Shown in pieces: positions 27,445 to 36,664 of a stretch of DNA of 64,000 nt. The DNA is from Paractinoplanes ovalisporus (GTDB lineage Bacteria > Actinomycetota > Actinomycetes > Mycobacteriales > Micromonosporaceae). Positions within the stretch are counted from its first letter, which is position 1; each line of letters starts with the position of its first letter. Under the pieces are notes generated by a model. It was not told the DNA's origin and ran no database searches. It saw only the letters and a list, made by a program, of their open reading frames with translations. The DNA lies in NCBI RefSeq assembly GCF_016834655.1, contig NZ_JAENHP010000014.1, positions 1 to 64,000 on the forward strand. Direction: 5' to 3'. The position numbers and the translations under genes are program-made.

Positions 27445-29550
27445 TCAGTACTGGCAGCGCAGCACGAGCATGGCGTGTGGGGGCAGTGGGACACCCTCCT
27501 GGGCCTTGATCGTGCCCGCCTTGGCCAGCAACGGGTCGGCGGTGTCGACGGCCACCTCCCAGGCCTGGCCGTAGGCCGGTTCGGGCAACGTGAACTCGAC
27601 CTCCTCGGGGGTGGGGTTGAACAGCAGCAGGAACGAGTCGTCGACGATGGGCTCGCCCAGGGCGTCGGGTTCGGGGATGCCGTGGCCGTTCAGGAAGACG
27701 GCCATGGTTCGGGTCGCGCCGGCCTCCCAGTCGTTTTCCTCCATCGGGGTGCCGTTGTGCCGCAGCCAGGCGATGCCGGGCAGGTTCGAGTCGCCGGCCG
27801 GTTCGCCGGTGAAGAAGCGACGGCGGCGGAAGATGGGGTGGTCGGCCCGCAACCGGGTCAGGCTGCTGGTGAACACCGTCAGCACGTCGTGGTGGCGGGC
27901 CTCGGACCAGTCGATCCAGGAGATCTCGTTGTCCTGGGCGTAGACGTTGTTGTTGCCGCCCTGGGTGCGGCCCAGCTCGTCGCCGTGGGCGATCATCGGG
28001 ACGCCCTGCGACAGCAGCAGCGTGGCCAGGAAGTTGCGCTTCTGCCGTTCACGCAGCGCCACGACCTCGGAGTCGTCGGTCGGGCCCTCGACGCCGCAGT
28101 TCCAGGAACGGTTGTGGCTGTCGCCGTCGCGGTTGTCCTCGCCGTTGGCGTCGTTGTGTTTCTCGTTGTACGAGACCAGGTCCTCGAGCGTGAAGCCGTC
28201 GTGCGCGGTGACGAAGTTGATCGACGCGATCGGGCGGCGGCCGTCGATCTCGTACAGGTCGGAACTGCCCGCGAAGCGGGAGGCGAACTCGCCCAGGCTG
28301 GTCGGCTCGCCGCGCCAGAAGTCGCGCACGCTGTCGCGGTAGCGGCCGTTCCACTCGGTCCACAGCGGCGGGAAACCGCCCACCTGGTAGCCGCCGTCGC
28401 CGACGTCCCACGGCTCGGCGATCAGTTTGACCTGCGAGACCACCGGGTCCTGGTTGACCAGGTCGAAGAACGCGGCCAGCCGGTCGACCTCGTGGAACTC
28501 GCGGGCCAGCGACGCCGCCAGGTCGAACCGGAACCCGTCGACGTGCATCTCGGTCACCCAGTAACGCAACGAGTCCATGATCAGCCGCAGCGACTCGTGG
28601 TGACGGACGTTGAGGCTGTTCCCGGTGCCGGTGGTGTCGTAGTAGTACTGCTTGTCGTCGCCGACCAGCCGGTAGTAGGCGGGGTTGTCGATGCCCTTGA
28701 ACGACAGCGTCGGCCCGAGGTGGTTGCCCTCGGCCGTGTGGTTGTAGACCACGTCCAGGATGACCTCGATGCCCGCCGCGTGCAGGGCCTTGACCATCGA
28801 CTTGAACTCCTGCACCTGCCCGCCGTGCCCGCCGAACGAGGCGTAGTCGTTGTGCGGGGCGAAGAAGCCGATGGTGTTGTAACCCCAGTAGTTGCTCAGT
28901 CCCCGCTCGACGAGCGTGCTGTCGTGCACGAACTGGTGCACCGGCATGAGCTCGACGGCGGTCACCCCGAGATCCTTGAAGTGCTGGATCATCGCGGGGT
29001 GGGCGAGGCCGGAGTACGTACCCCGTACGTCCTCGGGAATTCTGGGGTTCTGCGCGGTCATCCCCTTGACGTGGGCCTCGTAGATGACCGTCTGGTGGAA
29101 CGGGATGTGCAGCGGGCGGTCGTTGGCCCAGTCGAAGTACGGGTTGATGACGACCGACTTCATCGCGTACGGGGCCGAGTCGTCGTCGTTGAACGAGCCG
29201 GGATCACCGAACCGGTAGGAGAACAGCGACTCGTTCCACTCGTAGTGACCGTCGATGGCTTTCGCGTACGGGTCGAGCAACAGCTTGCTGGGATTGCAGC
29301 GAAGACCGTTCGCCGGATCGTACGGGCCGTGCACGCGGTAGCCGTAGCGCTGACCCGGCACGATCCGGGGCAGGTAGCCGTGCCACACCATCGCCTCACG
29401 TTCGGGCAGGTCGATGCGGGTCTCGGTGCCGTCGTCGCCGAACAGGCACAGCTCGACACGCTCGGCCGCCTCCGAGAACAGGGCGAAGTTCACGCCGCCG
29501 CCGTCGTAGGTCGCACCCAGCGGATACGGCGAACCCGGCCAGATCTTCAT
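27445..29550 (-). CDS. glgX: Glycogen debranching enzyme
   Basis: 701 residues from the ATG at 29550, the usual GlgX length. N-terminal CBM48 (WPGSPYPLGATYDGGGVNFA), then a GH13 barrel with MPVHQFV, VILDVVYNHTAEG, the nucleophile in DGFRFDLA (near residue 341), the acid in LIAEPWD (near 379) and the third carboxylate in TAHDGFT (near 452). It removes alpha-1,6 branches from glycogen limit dextrins in the cytosol. The ribosome site is weak. It is divergent from a secreted DUF3472-like protein; no other glycogen gene is adjacent. Confidence 0.96.
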   Translation of the reverse strand: MKIWPGSPYPLGATYDGGGVNFALFSEAAERVELCLFGDDGTETRIDLPEREAMVWHGYLPRIVPGQRYGYRVHGPYDPANGLRCNPSKLLLDPYAKAIDGHYEWNESLFSYRFGDPGSFNDDDSAPYAMKSVVINPYFDWANDRPLHIPFHQTVIYEAHVKGMTAQNPRIPEDVRGTYSGLAHPAMIQHFKDLGVTAVELMPVHQFVHDSTLVERGLSNYWGYNTIGFFAPHNDYASFGGHGGQVQEFKSMVKALHAAGIEVILDVVYNHTAEGNHLGPTLSFKGIDNPAYYRLVGDDKQYYYDTTGTGNSLNVRHHESLRLIMDSLRYWVTEMHVDGFRFDLAASLAREFHEVDRLAAFFDLVNQDPVVSQVKLIAEPWDVGDGGYQVGGFPPLWTEWNGRYRDSVRDFWRGEPTSLGEFASRFAGSSDLYEIDGRRPIASINFVTAHDGFTLEDLVSYNEKHNDANGEDNRDGDSHNRSWNCGVEGPTDDSEVVALRERQKRNFLATLLLSQGVPMIAHGDELGRTQGGNNNVYAQDNEISWIDWSEARHHDVLTVFTSSLTRLRADHPIFRRRRFFTGEPAGDSNLPGIAWLRHNGTPMEENDWEAGATRTMAVFLNGHGIPEPDALGEPIVDDSFLLLFNPTPEEVEFTLPEPAYGQAWEVAVDTADPLLAKAGTIKAQEGVPLPPHAMLVLRCQY

Positions 29551-29760
29551 GTGTGACGACTCGTCTCTCTCGCGGATGGGGCCACGCGCGTGTACCCACT
29601 TCCCAGCAGAATCACCCCGTACGAGTCGCACGCCACTCTTCCAGGAATGACCCCCCTTTCGAGGTAAGCCACTGCGGCAGATGTACGGCGTGGTGGTTGT
29701 GCCGGGGCCGGAGGCTGGACAGGCTGGGCGGACCGGGATGCCACAGCGGGGGAGATCGTC

Positions 29761-30540
29761 ATGAAGAGAGCCGTCATGCGGGTTGTTGTGGTTCTGGTCG
29801 CGGCCGTGGTCGGGTTCATCGGCCTGCAGGTGCCGGCCGACGCGGCCGCGCAGCACCAGAACGCCAACCTGTACGCCTATTGGAACTTCCACGGGCGCAG
29901 CGGTTTCTGGAACGTGGACCAGCAGGTGCGGGTCTCGCAGAAGGCTCGCGCCAGCTACTGGGCGATGAACTTCGGCTTCACCACCACCCCCGACGAAGGC
30001 GGCTATCTGGGGTTGCAGACCGACGGGCAGCGCTTCAACGGCACCAAGGGCGACACCGCGATCTTCTCGTTGTGGAACGCCAACGCCACCCGGGGATCGA
30101 ACTGCGGCCGGTTCAGCGGTGAGGGCACCGGGCGGAGCTGCCGGATTCCGTACGCGATCAGCACGGGCACCTACTACCGCCTCCGGGTGTGGCGGCTCGC
30201 CGCCGACTCCGGTGGGCAGTGGTGGGGAGCGTGGGTCGCCAACCCGGCCACCGGCAAGGACACGCCCATCGGCCAGATCCGGGTGCCGCGGGGAAAAACC
30301 CTGCTCACGCCGCCGATGAACTTCAGCGAGTACTTCGGTCCGGCCCGCACTTGTGACACCGTCCCGGCGTCGGCCGCCTACTTCACGCAGCCGGCCGCCA
30401 ACTCACGCGGCGGGGGCAGCTACCAGTACGGCTCGGTGTTCGCATCCTCCCACCGCGGTTCCTGCACCGGCGGCTCGGTGCGGGTGATCAACGTCGGCTC
30501 GACCAAGGCCGCACTGGTCCGCATGGGCGGCCACCGCTGA
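29761..30540 (+). CDS. Secreted DUF3472-like protein
   Basis: 259 residues, GGGGGAG nine bases before the ATG. Signal peptide ends near DAAA (MRVVVVLVAAVVGFIGLQVP). The mature part begins NANLYAYWNFHGRSGFWN and has aromatic-rich beta strands (GDTAIFSLWNANATRGSNCG, YYRLRVWRLAADSGGQWWGA), as in DUF3472 proteins, with four Cys likely in two disulfides. It is probably a carbohydrate-active or carbohydrate-binding exoprotein; activity unknown. Divergent from glgX. Confidence 0.72.
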   Translation: MKRAVMRVVVVLVAAVVGFIGLQVPADAAAQHQNANLYAYWNFHGRSGFWNVDQQVRVSQKARASYWAMNFGFTTTPDEGGYLGLQTDGQRFNGTKGDTAIFSLWNANATRGSNCGRFSGEGTGRSCRIPYAISTGTYYRLRVWRLAADSGGQWWGAWVANPATGKDTPIGQIRVPRGKTLLTPPMNFSEYFGPARTCDTVPASAAYFTQPAANSRGGGSYQYGSVFASSHRGSCTGGSVRVINVGSTKAALVRMGGHR

Positions 30541-30571
30541 CCGCGCCGACAACAAAACAGCAGGTCAGCGG
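30534..30571 (+). terminator. Possible terminator of the DUF3472-like gene
   Basis: CCGCTGACC, which includes the stop codon, and its complement GGTCAGCGG enclose a 20-base loop with an A-rich stretch. Confidence 0.45.
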
Positions 30572-30618
30572 TCAGCTGGGATGCGCCACAAGACCGAGCG
30601 GGCGCCGGCAGGACCCGC

Positions 30619-31629
30619 TCAGAAACGCGAGAGACGGTACGGCTTCAGGTCGTCCAGCACGGTGGCGTCGACGAGTTCGGTGGCGACCAGGCGGCCCAGC
30701 AGCGGGCCGAGCGTCATGCCGCTGTGGGTGACGGTCACGTACGCGTTGTCGAGCCCGGGGAGGCGGTCGGCGATCGGGTGACCGTCGGCCGGCAGCGGCC
30801 GGACACACACCCGGTGCCGCGTCGAAGCAGGCGTGAAGCCACGGATCAGTTCCCGGGCGCGGTCGAGCAGCGTGGCCACCCCGTCCGGCGACGTGTCCAG
30901 GTCGCCGGCCTCCAACTGCACGCCATTGCGTACGGGGCGCAGGCTCAGCGAAGGAGTGTTCACCACCCGCCGTACGGGAACCGTGCCGTACGCCCGGGTG
31001 ACCAGGCACGGCGCGGCGGGGCCGGCGTCGAGCGGAACGGTGACGCCGACCGGTTCGAGCAGGGCGGGAGTGCGGGCCCCGGCGCAGGACACGTAGAGGT
31101 CGGCCCGCAGCCGGGCGCCGTCGGGCAGGCGGACGGCGGAGACCCGTGACCCCCGTACGTCGAAAGCGACGTCGCCGCCGGTGACCAGCGGCCGCACCGA
31201 GGCACGCCGCAGCAGGGCTTCGACGGCCTCGTTCCCGTACACGAAAGCCTCGGACGGAAAGAAGGCCGTCGCCGCGACCGAGAGGGCCGGTTCGAGCTCG
31301 GCGGCCCGGGCCGTGGTCAGCTCCTCGACCGGGTAACCCCACTCGCGCAGGCGGTCGAGCCGGTCGCCGGCGCCCGTGGCCAGGCTGCCGGTCGGCGCGT
31401 ACCACGAGTGGTCGCCCAGCGAGCGCCACTCGGCCATCGCCCGGACGGAGAAGTCGTGGTAGTCGCGGGGCAGTTTCTGGTTGGCGTTGAGCCAGGCCAG
31501 GCTGCTGCCGCTGGTGCCGCTGCCCGGTTCCGATGCGTCGATCACCGTCACGGTCGCGCCCCGCCGCACCAGCGCGTCGGCCAGGGCGGCGCCGATGATG
31601 CCGGCTCCCACGACGGCGACATGGACCAC
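30619..31629 (-). CDS. FAD-dependent oxidoreductase, DAO family
   Basis: 336 residues starting at GTG 31629. Rossmann motif VAVVGAGIIGAALADALVRR at the N-terminus, TSGSSLAWLNANQ after strand 2, and a C-terminal FAD block (PADGHPIADRLPGLDNAYVT, THSGMTLGPLLGRLVATEL), as in D-amino-acid oxidase/glycine oxidase-like enzymes. It probably oxidises an amine or amino acid with O2. Cytosolic. It shares a 67-bp divergent promoter region with an aldo/keto reductase gene. Confidence 0.86.
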   Translation of the reverse strand: MVHVAVVGAGIIGAALADALVRRGATVTVIDASEPGSGTSGSSLAWLNANQKLPRDYHDFSVRAMAEWRSLGDHSWYAPTGSLATGAGDRLDRLREWGYPVEELTTARAAELEPALSVAATAFFPSEAFVYGNEAVEALLRRASVRPLVTGGDVAFDVRGSRVSAVRLPDGARLRADLYVSCAGARTPALLEPVGVTVPLDAGPAAPCLVTRAYGTVPVRRVVNTPSLSLRPVRNGVQLEAGDLDTSPDGVATLLDRARELIRGFTPASTRHRVCVRPLPADGHPIADRLPGLDNAYVTVTHSGMTLGPLLGRLVATELVDATVLDDLKPYRLSRF

Positions 31630-31696
31630 GACCTATTGCTACCCAGGCCCCACGAGGGCCATGCACCGCCGGATTGATCGGCATAGGTTGGGTGGC

Positions 31697-32668
31697 ATGG
31701 AGTACACGCGTCTGGGCAGTTCGGGTCTCAAGGTCAGCCGCATCGCGCTGGGGTGCATGAGCTTCGGGGAACCGGACCGCGGCAGCAATCAGTGGACGCT
31801 CGACGACAACGCCGCCGAGCCGATCTTCCGGCAGGCCGTCGAGGAGGGGATCACCTTCTGGGACACGGCCAACACGTACAGCGACGGCACCTCGGAGGAG
31901 GTGGTCGGCCGGGCCATCCGCAAGTACGCCGACCGCGACTCGATCGTGCTCGCGAGCAAGGTGTTCTTCCCGATGGGCGACGGGCCGGGCGGCCGCGGGC
32001 TGTCCCGCCGGGCGATCCTCGAGCAGATCGACAACACGCTCGCGCGGCTCGGCACCGACTATCTCGACCTCTACCAGATCCACCGGTTCGACCCCGAGAC
32101 GCCGGTCGAGGAGACCATGGAGGCCCTGCACGACGTGGTCCGGGCCGGCAAGGTCCGCTACCTCGGGGCGTCGTCGATGTGGGCCTGGCAGTTCGCCAAG
32201 CTGCAGCACGCGGCCGACCTGGGCGGCTGGACCAGGTTCGTGAGCATGCAGAACCAGTACAGCCTCCTGCAGCGCGAGGAGGAGCGCGAGATGTTCGGCC
32301 TGCTCGCCGACCAGGGTGTCGGGTCGCTGCCGTGGAGTCCCCTGGCCAAGGGCCGGCTGGCCCGCCCGTGGGACGACCAGAGCTCGCAGCGGGCCAAGGT
32401 CGACCCGCTGCACGCCCGCTACGAGGGCGACGAGAACCGCCCGATCGTCGACGCCGTCCGGGGTGTGGCCGAGGCCCGCGGCGTGCCGATGGCCCAGGTC
32501 GCCCTGGCCTGGGTGCTGCACAACCCGGTCGTGGACGCGCCGATCGTCGGCCCGACCAAGTCGCACCACCTGACCGACGCCGTCGCGGCCCTCGACCTCG
32601 AACTCACCGACGACGAGGTCAGCCGGCTCGAGGAGCAGTACACGCCACGGCCTCCGTCGGGCTACTGA
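31697..32668 (+). CDS. Aldo/keto reductase
   Basis: 323 residues from the ATG at 31697. All family marks are present: YTRLGSSGLKVSRIALGCMS, FWDTANTYSDG (Asp and Tyr of the catalytic tetrad), IVLASKVFF (Lys), LDLYQIHRFD (His), and NADPH-binding IVGPTKSHHLTDAV. It reduces aldehydes or ketones with NADPH in the cytosol. Closest by pattern to the YhdN/Tas-like voltage-gated K-channel beta-type group. Divergent from the DAO-type oxidoreductase. Confidence 0.93.
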   Translation: MEYTRLGSSGLKVSRIALGCMSFGEPDRGSNQWTLDDNAAEPIFRQAVEEGITFWDTANTYSDGTSEEVVGRAIRKYADRDSIVLASKVFFPMGDGPGGRGLSRRAILEQIDNTLARLGTDYLDLYQIHRFDPETPVEETMEALHDVVRAGKVRYLGASSMWAWQFAKLQHAADLGGWTRFVSMQNQYSLLQREEEREMFGLLADQGVGSLPWSPLAKGRLARPWDDQSSQRAKVDPLHARYEGDENRPIVDAVRGVAEARGVPMAQVALAWVLHNPVVDAPIVGPTKSHHLTDAVAALDLELTDDEVSRLEEQYTPRPPSGY

Positions 32669-32741
32669 CCGGCTCGGCCGCCAGGATCAGGAACACCGAG
32701 GCGGTCCAGGTCATGGTGGTGGGCGTCCAGATCGAGGTGGG

Positions 32742-33680
32742 ATGACGACGGCGCCGCAGACCGCCCGGACGGCGGTGATCGAATTCGGGCGATCTGCGGC
32801 GCGTGGCGGGCCTCAACGTTGTGCGGAACCGCGGGTCGCGGGGCGGCTCGATGTCACCCGAATCGGCGATCCGGGGGCGTACGGGGAAGGTTTTCATCGT
32901 CTCTGTCCGTCAGACAGCGATGTGGGTCTGTTCGGGGCGCCGCCCGTGCTTGTGGACGCGGTCGGGACGAAGCTGGTCAACAAGGACGTGCGGGCTCGCC
33001 GGGATCTGGCCCGGGCACAGCTGGCGATTCTCGGTGAGGTGCGGGGCGACGAGCTGCTGCTGGTGATCGCGGCCGACCGGGGTGGCGTGGTTGTGGTGAC
33101 CAACGAGCGGATCTTCACCGTACGGCGGGGGAAGGTCGACCGGCGCATCGAGCGGGCCGACGTCCGGGAGACGAAGCTCGGTCACGTGCGGGCCGGCGGG
33201 TTCGTGGCGATCATCTCGGGAGCGGGGCTGCGGCTGGGCTTTCCGAGCCTGGACGAGGCGGACCGGTTCGTGCAGGTGGTCGACCTGGCGATGGTCAACT
33301 CGCGGGTGGTGACGCGGGACATTCCGGTGCTGATGCCGGCACTGTACGAGGAGATTCTGCGGACCTCGGGGCGGGCGGCCTCGCGCCGGAACGTCTCGGA
33401 CGTGGCGCACGCGGCGGCCGAGCTGATCGTCGAGCAGGCGCGGAGCTTCTTCGCCGGTACGGGTGACCTCGACGCCGCGGACCGGTTCGCGGCGCGGTTC
33501 CTGCACACGGACCGGTTTCGGTTCGCGGGTCATTTCCGCTTCACCGCCCGCTTCCGCGAACGGCTCGCCGATTCCACCGCCGACGACATGATCGACTGGC
33601 TGTGGGAGTGGGATCCGCGCTGTCATCAGCCGCTGCGCCGGGCCGTCGGGGTCATGCGGGTCAGCCTCCTCTCTTACTGA
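32742..33680 (+). CDS. Hypothetical protein with PH-like domain
   Basis: 312 residues if translated from 32742, where GAGG lies four bases before the ATG. The first 60 residues look like non-conserved Arg-rich sequence, so GTG 32922 (GLFGAPPVLVDAVGTKLVNK) is an alternative start. Residues about 88-180 have strand-rich sequence (GDELLLVIAADRGGVVVVTN, ERIFTVRRGKVDRRIERADV) like bacterial PH-like (bPH) domains. No signal or membrane helix. It follows the aldo/keto reductase gene by 73 bp. Function unknown. Confidence 0.65.
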   Translation: MTTAPQTARTAVIEFGRSAARGGPQRCAEPRVAGRLDVTRIGDPGAYGEGFHRLCPSDSDVGLFGAPPVLVDAVGTKLVNKDVRARRDLARAQLAILGEVRGDELLLVIAADRGGVVVVTNERIFTVRRGKVDRRIERADVRETKLGHVRAGGFVAIISGAGLRLGFPSLDEADRFVQVVDLAMVNSRVVTRDIPVLMPALYEEILRTSGRAASRRNVSDVAHAAAELIVEQARSFFAGTGDLDAADRFAARFLHTDRFRFAGHFRFTARFRERLADSTADDMIDWLWEWDPRCHQPLRRAVGVMRVSLLSY

Positions 33681-33828
33681 CGAGCATCATCGACGTTCCT
33701 GCCCCGTGGCCGCCGGACGACGCCCCACCAGGAACAACGGTGGCGGTCCGGGCTCTGACTCTGTGGGCGAGGCTGCGGTTGTCGGAGTTGGACGCGTCAT
33801 TGACGATTGTCACTACGTGAGCCGATGA

Positions 33829-33842
33829 TGGGAGCGCTCCCA
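33829..33842. promoter_or_regulatory. Exact CebR-type operator
   Basis: TGGGAGCGCTCCCA, a perfect 14-bp palindrome identical to the streptomycete CebR box, ends 27 bases before the start of the arabinofuranosidase-like gene. This implies repression by a LacI-family regulator, relieved by a beta-glucan oligosaccharide such as cellobiose. Confidence 0.82.
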
Positions 33843-33869
33843 ATCCCCATCGCCTCTGCGGAGAGTGCT

Positions 33870-36014
33870 GTGAACAGATCACTCCATCGGCGCACCCTCG
33901 CGAGCACCGTCCTGCTCGCGGTGACTGCGGCCGTCATCCCCGCCGCCCTTTCGCCCTCGACAGCGCAGGCCGCCGCGCGGTCCGCGCCCGCCGCGCTTTT
34001 CGCGCCCGCCGCCGCCCTCCCCGCGCCGGACAGCGCGCGAGCCGCCGCCCTCCCCGGGCCGAACAGCGCGCGAGCCGCCGCATCCGACACGCGCGTCGAC
34101 GTGGACGTGCGGGCGGGGCTGGCCACCGTCGGCAGCGGTGCGCTCGGTGTCAACCACGCCATCTGGGACTCCCAGCTCGGCACCCCGGCCGTGGCCGACC
34201 TGCTCAAGGACGCCGGCGTGCGGATGCTGCGCTACCCCGGCGGCTCGTACGCCGACATCTACCACTGGCGCGACCACACCGCGCCCGGCGGGTACGTCGC
34301 GCCCGACACCGACTTCGACACGTTCATGGCGGGGGCCCGCCGCACCGGGGCCGAGCCGATGATCATCGCGAACTACGGCACGGGTACGGCTCAGGAGGCC
34401 GCCGACTGGGTGCGCTACGCCAACATCACCAAGGGGTACGCCGCCCGGTACTGGACGATCGGCAACGAGAACTACGGCAACGGGCACTACGGTTCGGCGT
34501 GGGAGGCCGACGATCACGCCGACAAGAGCCCGAAGGAGTATGCCGCGACCGTGGTGGCGTACGCGCAAGCAATGAAAGCCGTTGATCCGACGATCAAGAT
34601 CGGGGCCGTGCTCACGATGCCGGGCAACTGGCCCGACGCCATCGTCGGCACCGGTGACCAGGGCAGCTGGAACCAGGAGGTGCTGACGCGGGCCGGGTCG
34701 GTCATCGACTTCGTCGACGTGCACTGGTATCCCGGTGGCTCGTCGGCCGCGGAGACGCTCACCAAGAGCAGCCAGATCCAGGATGCCGCTTTCCTGCTGC
34801 GGCGACAGATCGACTCGTACGCGGGAACGAACGCCGGCCGCATCACGATAAGCATGACCGAGACCAACGTCGACGTGGGCCGCAACACCCAGCCCGGCGC
34901 GCTGTTCCTGGCCGACGTCTACAGCGGGCTGCTCGCCCAGGGCGTGTTCACGGTGCACTGGTGGAACGTCCATAACGGCCTCGGTACGGTCTCGACCGTG
35001 GCCGGGCAGACCGACTACAACGACTTCGGGTTGCTTTCGAGCGGCAACTGCAACGCCGACAACACGGTCTGCCAGCCGCCGTTGAACACGCCGTTCGCGC
35101 CGTACTACGCGCTCAAGCTGATGGGTCAGTTCGCGCGTCCCGGCGACCGGTTCGTCGGCGCCGGAACCGACAACGCGCTGATCGGCTCGCACGCGGTGCG
35201 CCGGGCCAACGGCGACCTGGCCGTCCTGCTGATCAACAAGGATCCCGACGCGGCGCGGACGGTCGCGCTGAACTACCACGGGTTCACCCCGGCCGCCGGC
35301 GCGCCGACCGTCGCCAGCTTCGTGAACGGCGCCGACGAGATCACCACGTCGACCGCCGGTTCCGCGTTGTCGCTCCCGCCGTACTCGATCTCACTGGTCA
35401 CGCTGCGCTCGGCGAATCCGGTCGCTGCTCCACCCACGCCCGCGCGTCCCACTGTCACCGCGACCGACCGCACCGCGACCATCTCGTGGCCTTCGGCCGG
35501 CGGCGGCCTCAAATACGAGGTGTACAGCCAGAGCAACGGTCTCGCGGCGCAGCTGGGCGAGACCACGTCAACTTCTTTGCCCGTACGCAATCTGGAGCCG
35601 GGCAAGCGTTACACGGTGAACGTGGTGGCCCGTGACGGTTCCGGTCGCGCGTCGGCTGCCTCGCCGCCGCTGACATTCGTGACCGGCACGCCGGCCGACG
35701 CCCCGTGCACGGTGAAGTTCCGTGACACCAACGACTGGGGCAACGGTTACGTCGGTTCGATCGACATCACGAACAACACGGCGTCGGGGCTCACCGGTTG
35801 GACGCTGACCTTCGGCTGGCCCACCACGTGGCAGAGCCTGAACAGCGGGTGGAACGCCACGTGGACGGCCGACGGGCGTACGGTCCGCGTCACCAGCGAT
35901 GCCGCACTGGCCGCCGGGGGCAGCACGAACGTCGGGTTCGTCGGTAACTACAGCGGCCCGAACGTGCTGCCGGAGGTGTTCACCCTGAACGGCAAGGTCT
36001 GCCGGAGCGAGTAG
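33870..36014 (+). CDS. Secreted GH51-like glycosidase with FnIII and CBM2
   Basis: 714 residues from GTG 33870 (GGAGAG upstream). Signal peptide (LHRRTLASTVLLAVTAAVIP, ending AQAAA), then a short Ala/Pro linker with a doubled SARAAALPGPNSARAA-like piece. The barrel domain shows LRYPGGSYADIYHWRDH, acid/base in WTIGNENYG (Glu near 199) and nucleophile in SMTETNVD (Glu near 331), as in GH51 arabinofuranosidase-like clan A enzymes. Residues about 515-605 are FnIII, and about 612-714 a family 2 cellulose-binding module (VKFRDTNDWGNGYVGSIDIT, FVGNYSGPNVLPEVFTLNG). Plant cell wall degradation outside the cell; control by the palindrome at 33829 fits. Confidence 0.88.
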   Translation: MNRSLHRRTLASTVLLAVTAAVIPAALSPSTAQAAARSAPAALFAPAAALPAPDSARAAALPGPNSARAAASDTRVDVDVRAGLATVGSGALGVNHAIWDSQLGTPAVADLLKDAGVRMLRYPGGSYADIYHWRDHTAPGGYVAPDTDFDTFMAGARRTGAEPMIIANYGTGTAQEAADWVRYANITKGYAARYWTIGNENYGNGHYGSAWEADDHADKSPKEYAATVVAYAQAMKAVDPTIKIGAVLTMPGNWPDAIVGTGDQGSWNQEVLTRAGSVIDFVDVHWYPGGSSAAETLTKSSQIQDAAFLLRRQIDSYAGTNAGRITISMTETNVDVGRNTQPGALFLADVYSGLLAQGVFTVHWWNVHNGLGTVSTVAGQTDYNDFGLLSSGNCNADNTVCQPPLNTPFAPYYALKLMGQFARPGDRFVGAGTDNALIGSHAVRRANGDLAVLLINKDPDAARTVALNYHGFTPAAGAPTVASFVNGADEITTSTAGSALSLPPYSISLVTLRSANPVAAPPTPARPTVTATDRTATISWPSAGGGLKYEVYSQSNGLAAQLGETTSTSLPVRNLEPGKRYTVNVVARDGSGRASAASPPLTFVTGTPADAPCTVKFRDTNDWGNGYVGSIDITNNTASGLTGWTLTFGWPTTWQSLNSGWNATWTADGRTVRVTSDAALAAGGSTNVGFVGNYSGPNVLPEVFTLNGKVCRSE

Positions 36015-36030
36015 GTCATCAGCGTCCCTG

Positions 36031-36075
36031 GCGGTTCCCCACTCCGGCGGCTCCCCACTCCGGCGGGGGGAACCC
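36031..36075 (+). terminator. Possible terminator after the glycosidase gene
   Basis: GGTTCCCC (36033-36040) can pair with GGGGAACC (36067-36074). The loop contains the second copy of a short direct repeat (CCCCACTCCGGCGG). Confidence 0.4.
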
Positions 36076-36077
36076 GC

Positions 36078-36551
36078 TCAACGCTCCCGTACGACGTACG
36101 TCAGGTGGGTCACTCGCGGCGACGACTCGGAACGGACCGGCTCCAGCGCGATCCGGGACGCGTCCACCCCCTCGAAGAGGCGGATGCCGTCGCCGAACAG
36201 CACCGGGGCGAGCGCGATGTCGAACTCGTCGACCAGACCGGCGTTGACGTACTGCAGGATCGTCCCGGCGCCGCCGGCGATGCGCACATCGCGCTCGCCG
36301 GCGGCCTCCCGGGCCCGCTCGAGCGCGGACTCGACGCCGTCGTTGACGAAGTGGAAGGTGGGAGCTTGAGGTTCTCGCGGAAAACCGCAGCGGGAAGACC
36401 CACGCTTGTAGCTCCGACCACTTCGTCATCCAGCGCCGGACGACCGGATCGTTGCGCCCTCAGGCGAGAACACGTCGGCGACGCTCACCTCCTCCGGCGC
36501 CATGAATCCGTCGAGCGACATCGTGACGCTGAAGAACACCTGGCCGGCCAT
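36078..36551 (-). pseudogene. Decayed DHFR/RibD-like reductase gene
   Basis: The ATG at 36551 (GGGGAGG upstream) opens a clear N-terminus, AGQVFFSVTMSLDGFMAPEE, but the frame hits a stop at 36426-36428 after 41 residues. In a second frame MTKWSELQAWVFPLRF (from 36429) continues the family's next block, and a third frame has FRENLKL. The middle, about 80 residues in intact relatives, is missing. The C-terminus is intact in frame from PTFHFVNDGVESALERAREA to SPRVTHLTYVVRER and the stop at 36078. So at least two frameshifts and one internal deletion have occurred. The family is the RibD C-terminal/DHFR-like proteins of actinobacteria. Confidence 0.82.
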
Positions 36552-36664
36552 CAGTCCCGCCTCCCCAGCACGTACGCGGCCAGGTTGTTCAGCGTCTGCT
36601 GCCCGCCCTCGACCGCGTGGTACTTCTCGACCGCCTGGTCGCGCAGTTCCTTAGTGGGGATGGC
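36551..36664 (-). pseudogene. C-terminal remnant of an SRPBCC (AHSA1-type) gene
   Basis: About 36 residues, IPTKELRDQAVEKYHAVEGG then QQTLNNLAAYVLGRRD and a stop, match the last helix of AHSA1-like SRPBCC proteins. The stop overlaps the ATG of the DHFR-like remnant by one base (TGATG), so the two were once an operon. The remnant begins directly after the DUF952 stop codon and has no start of its own; the front of the gene is deleted. Confidence 0.7.
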
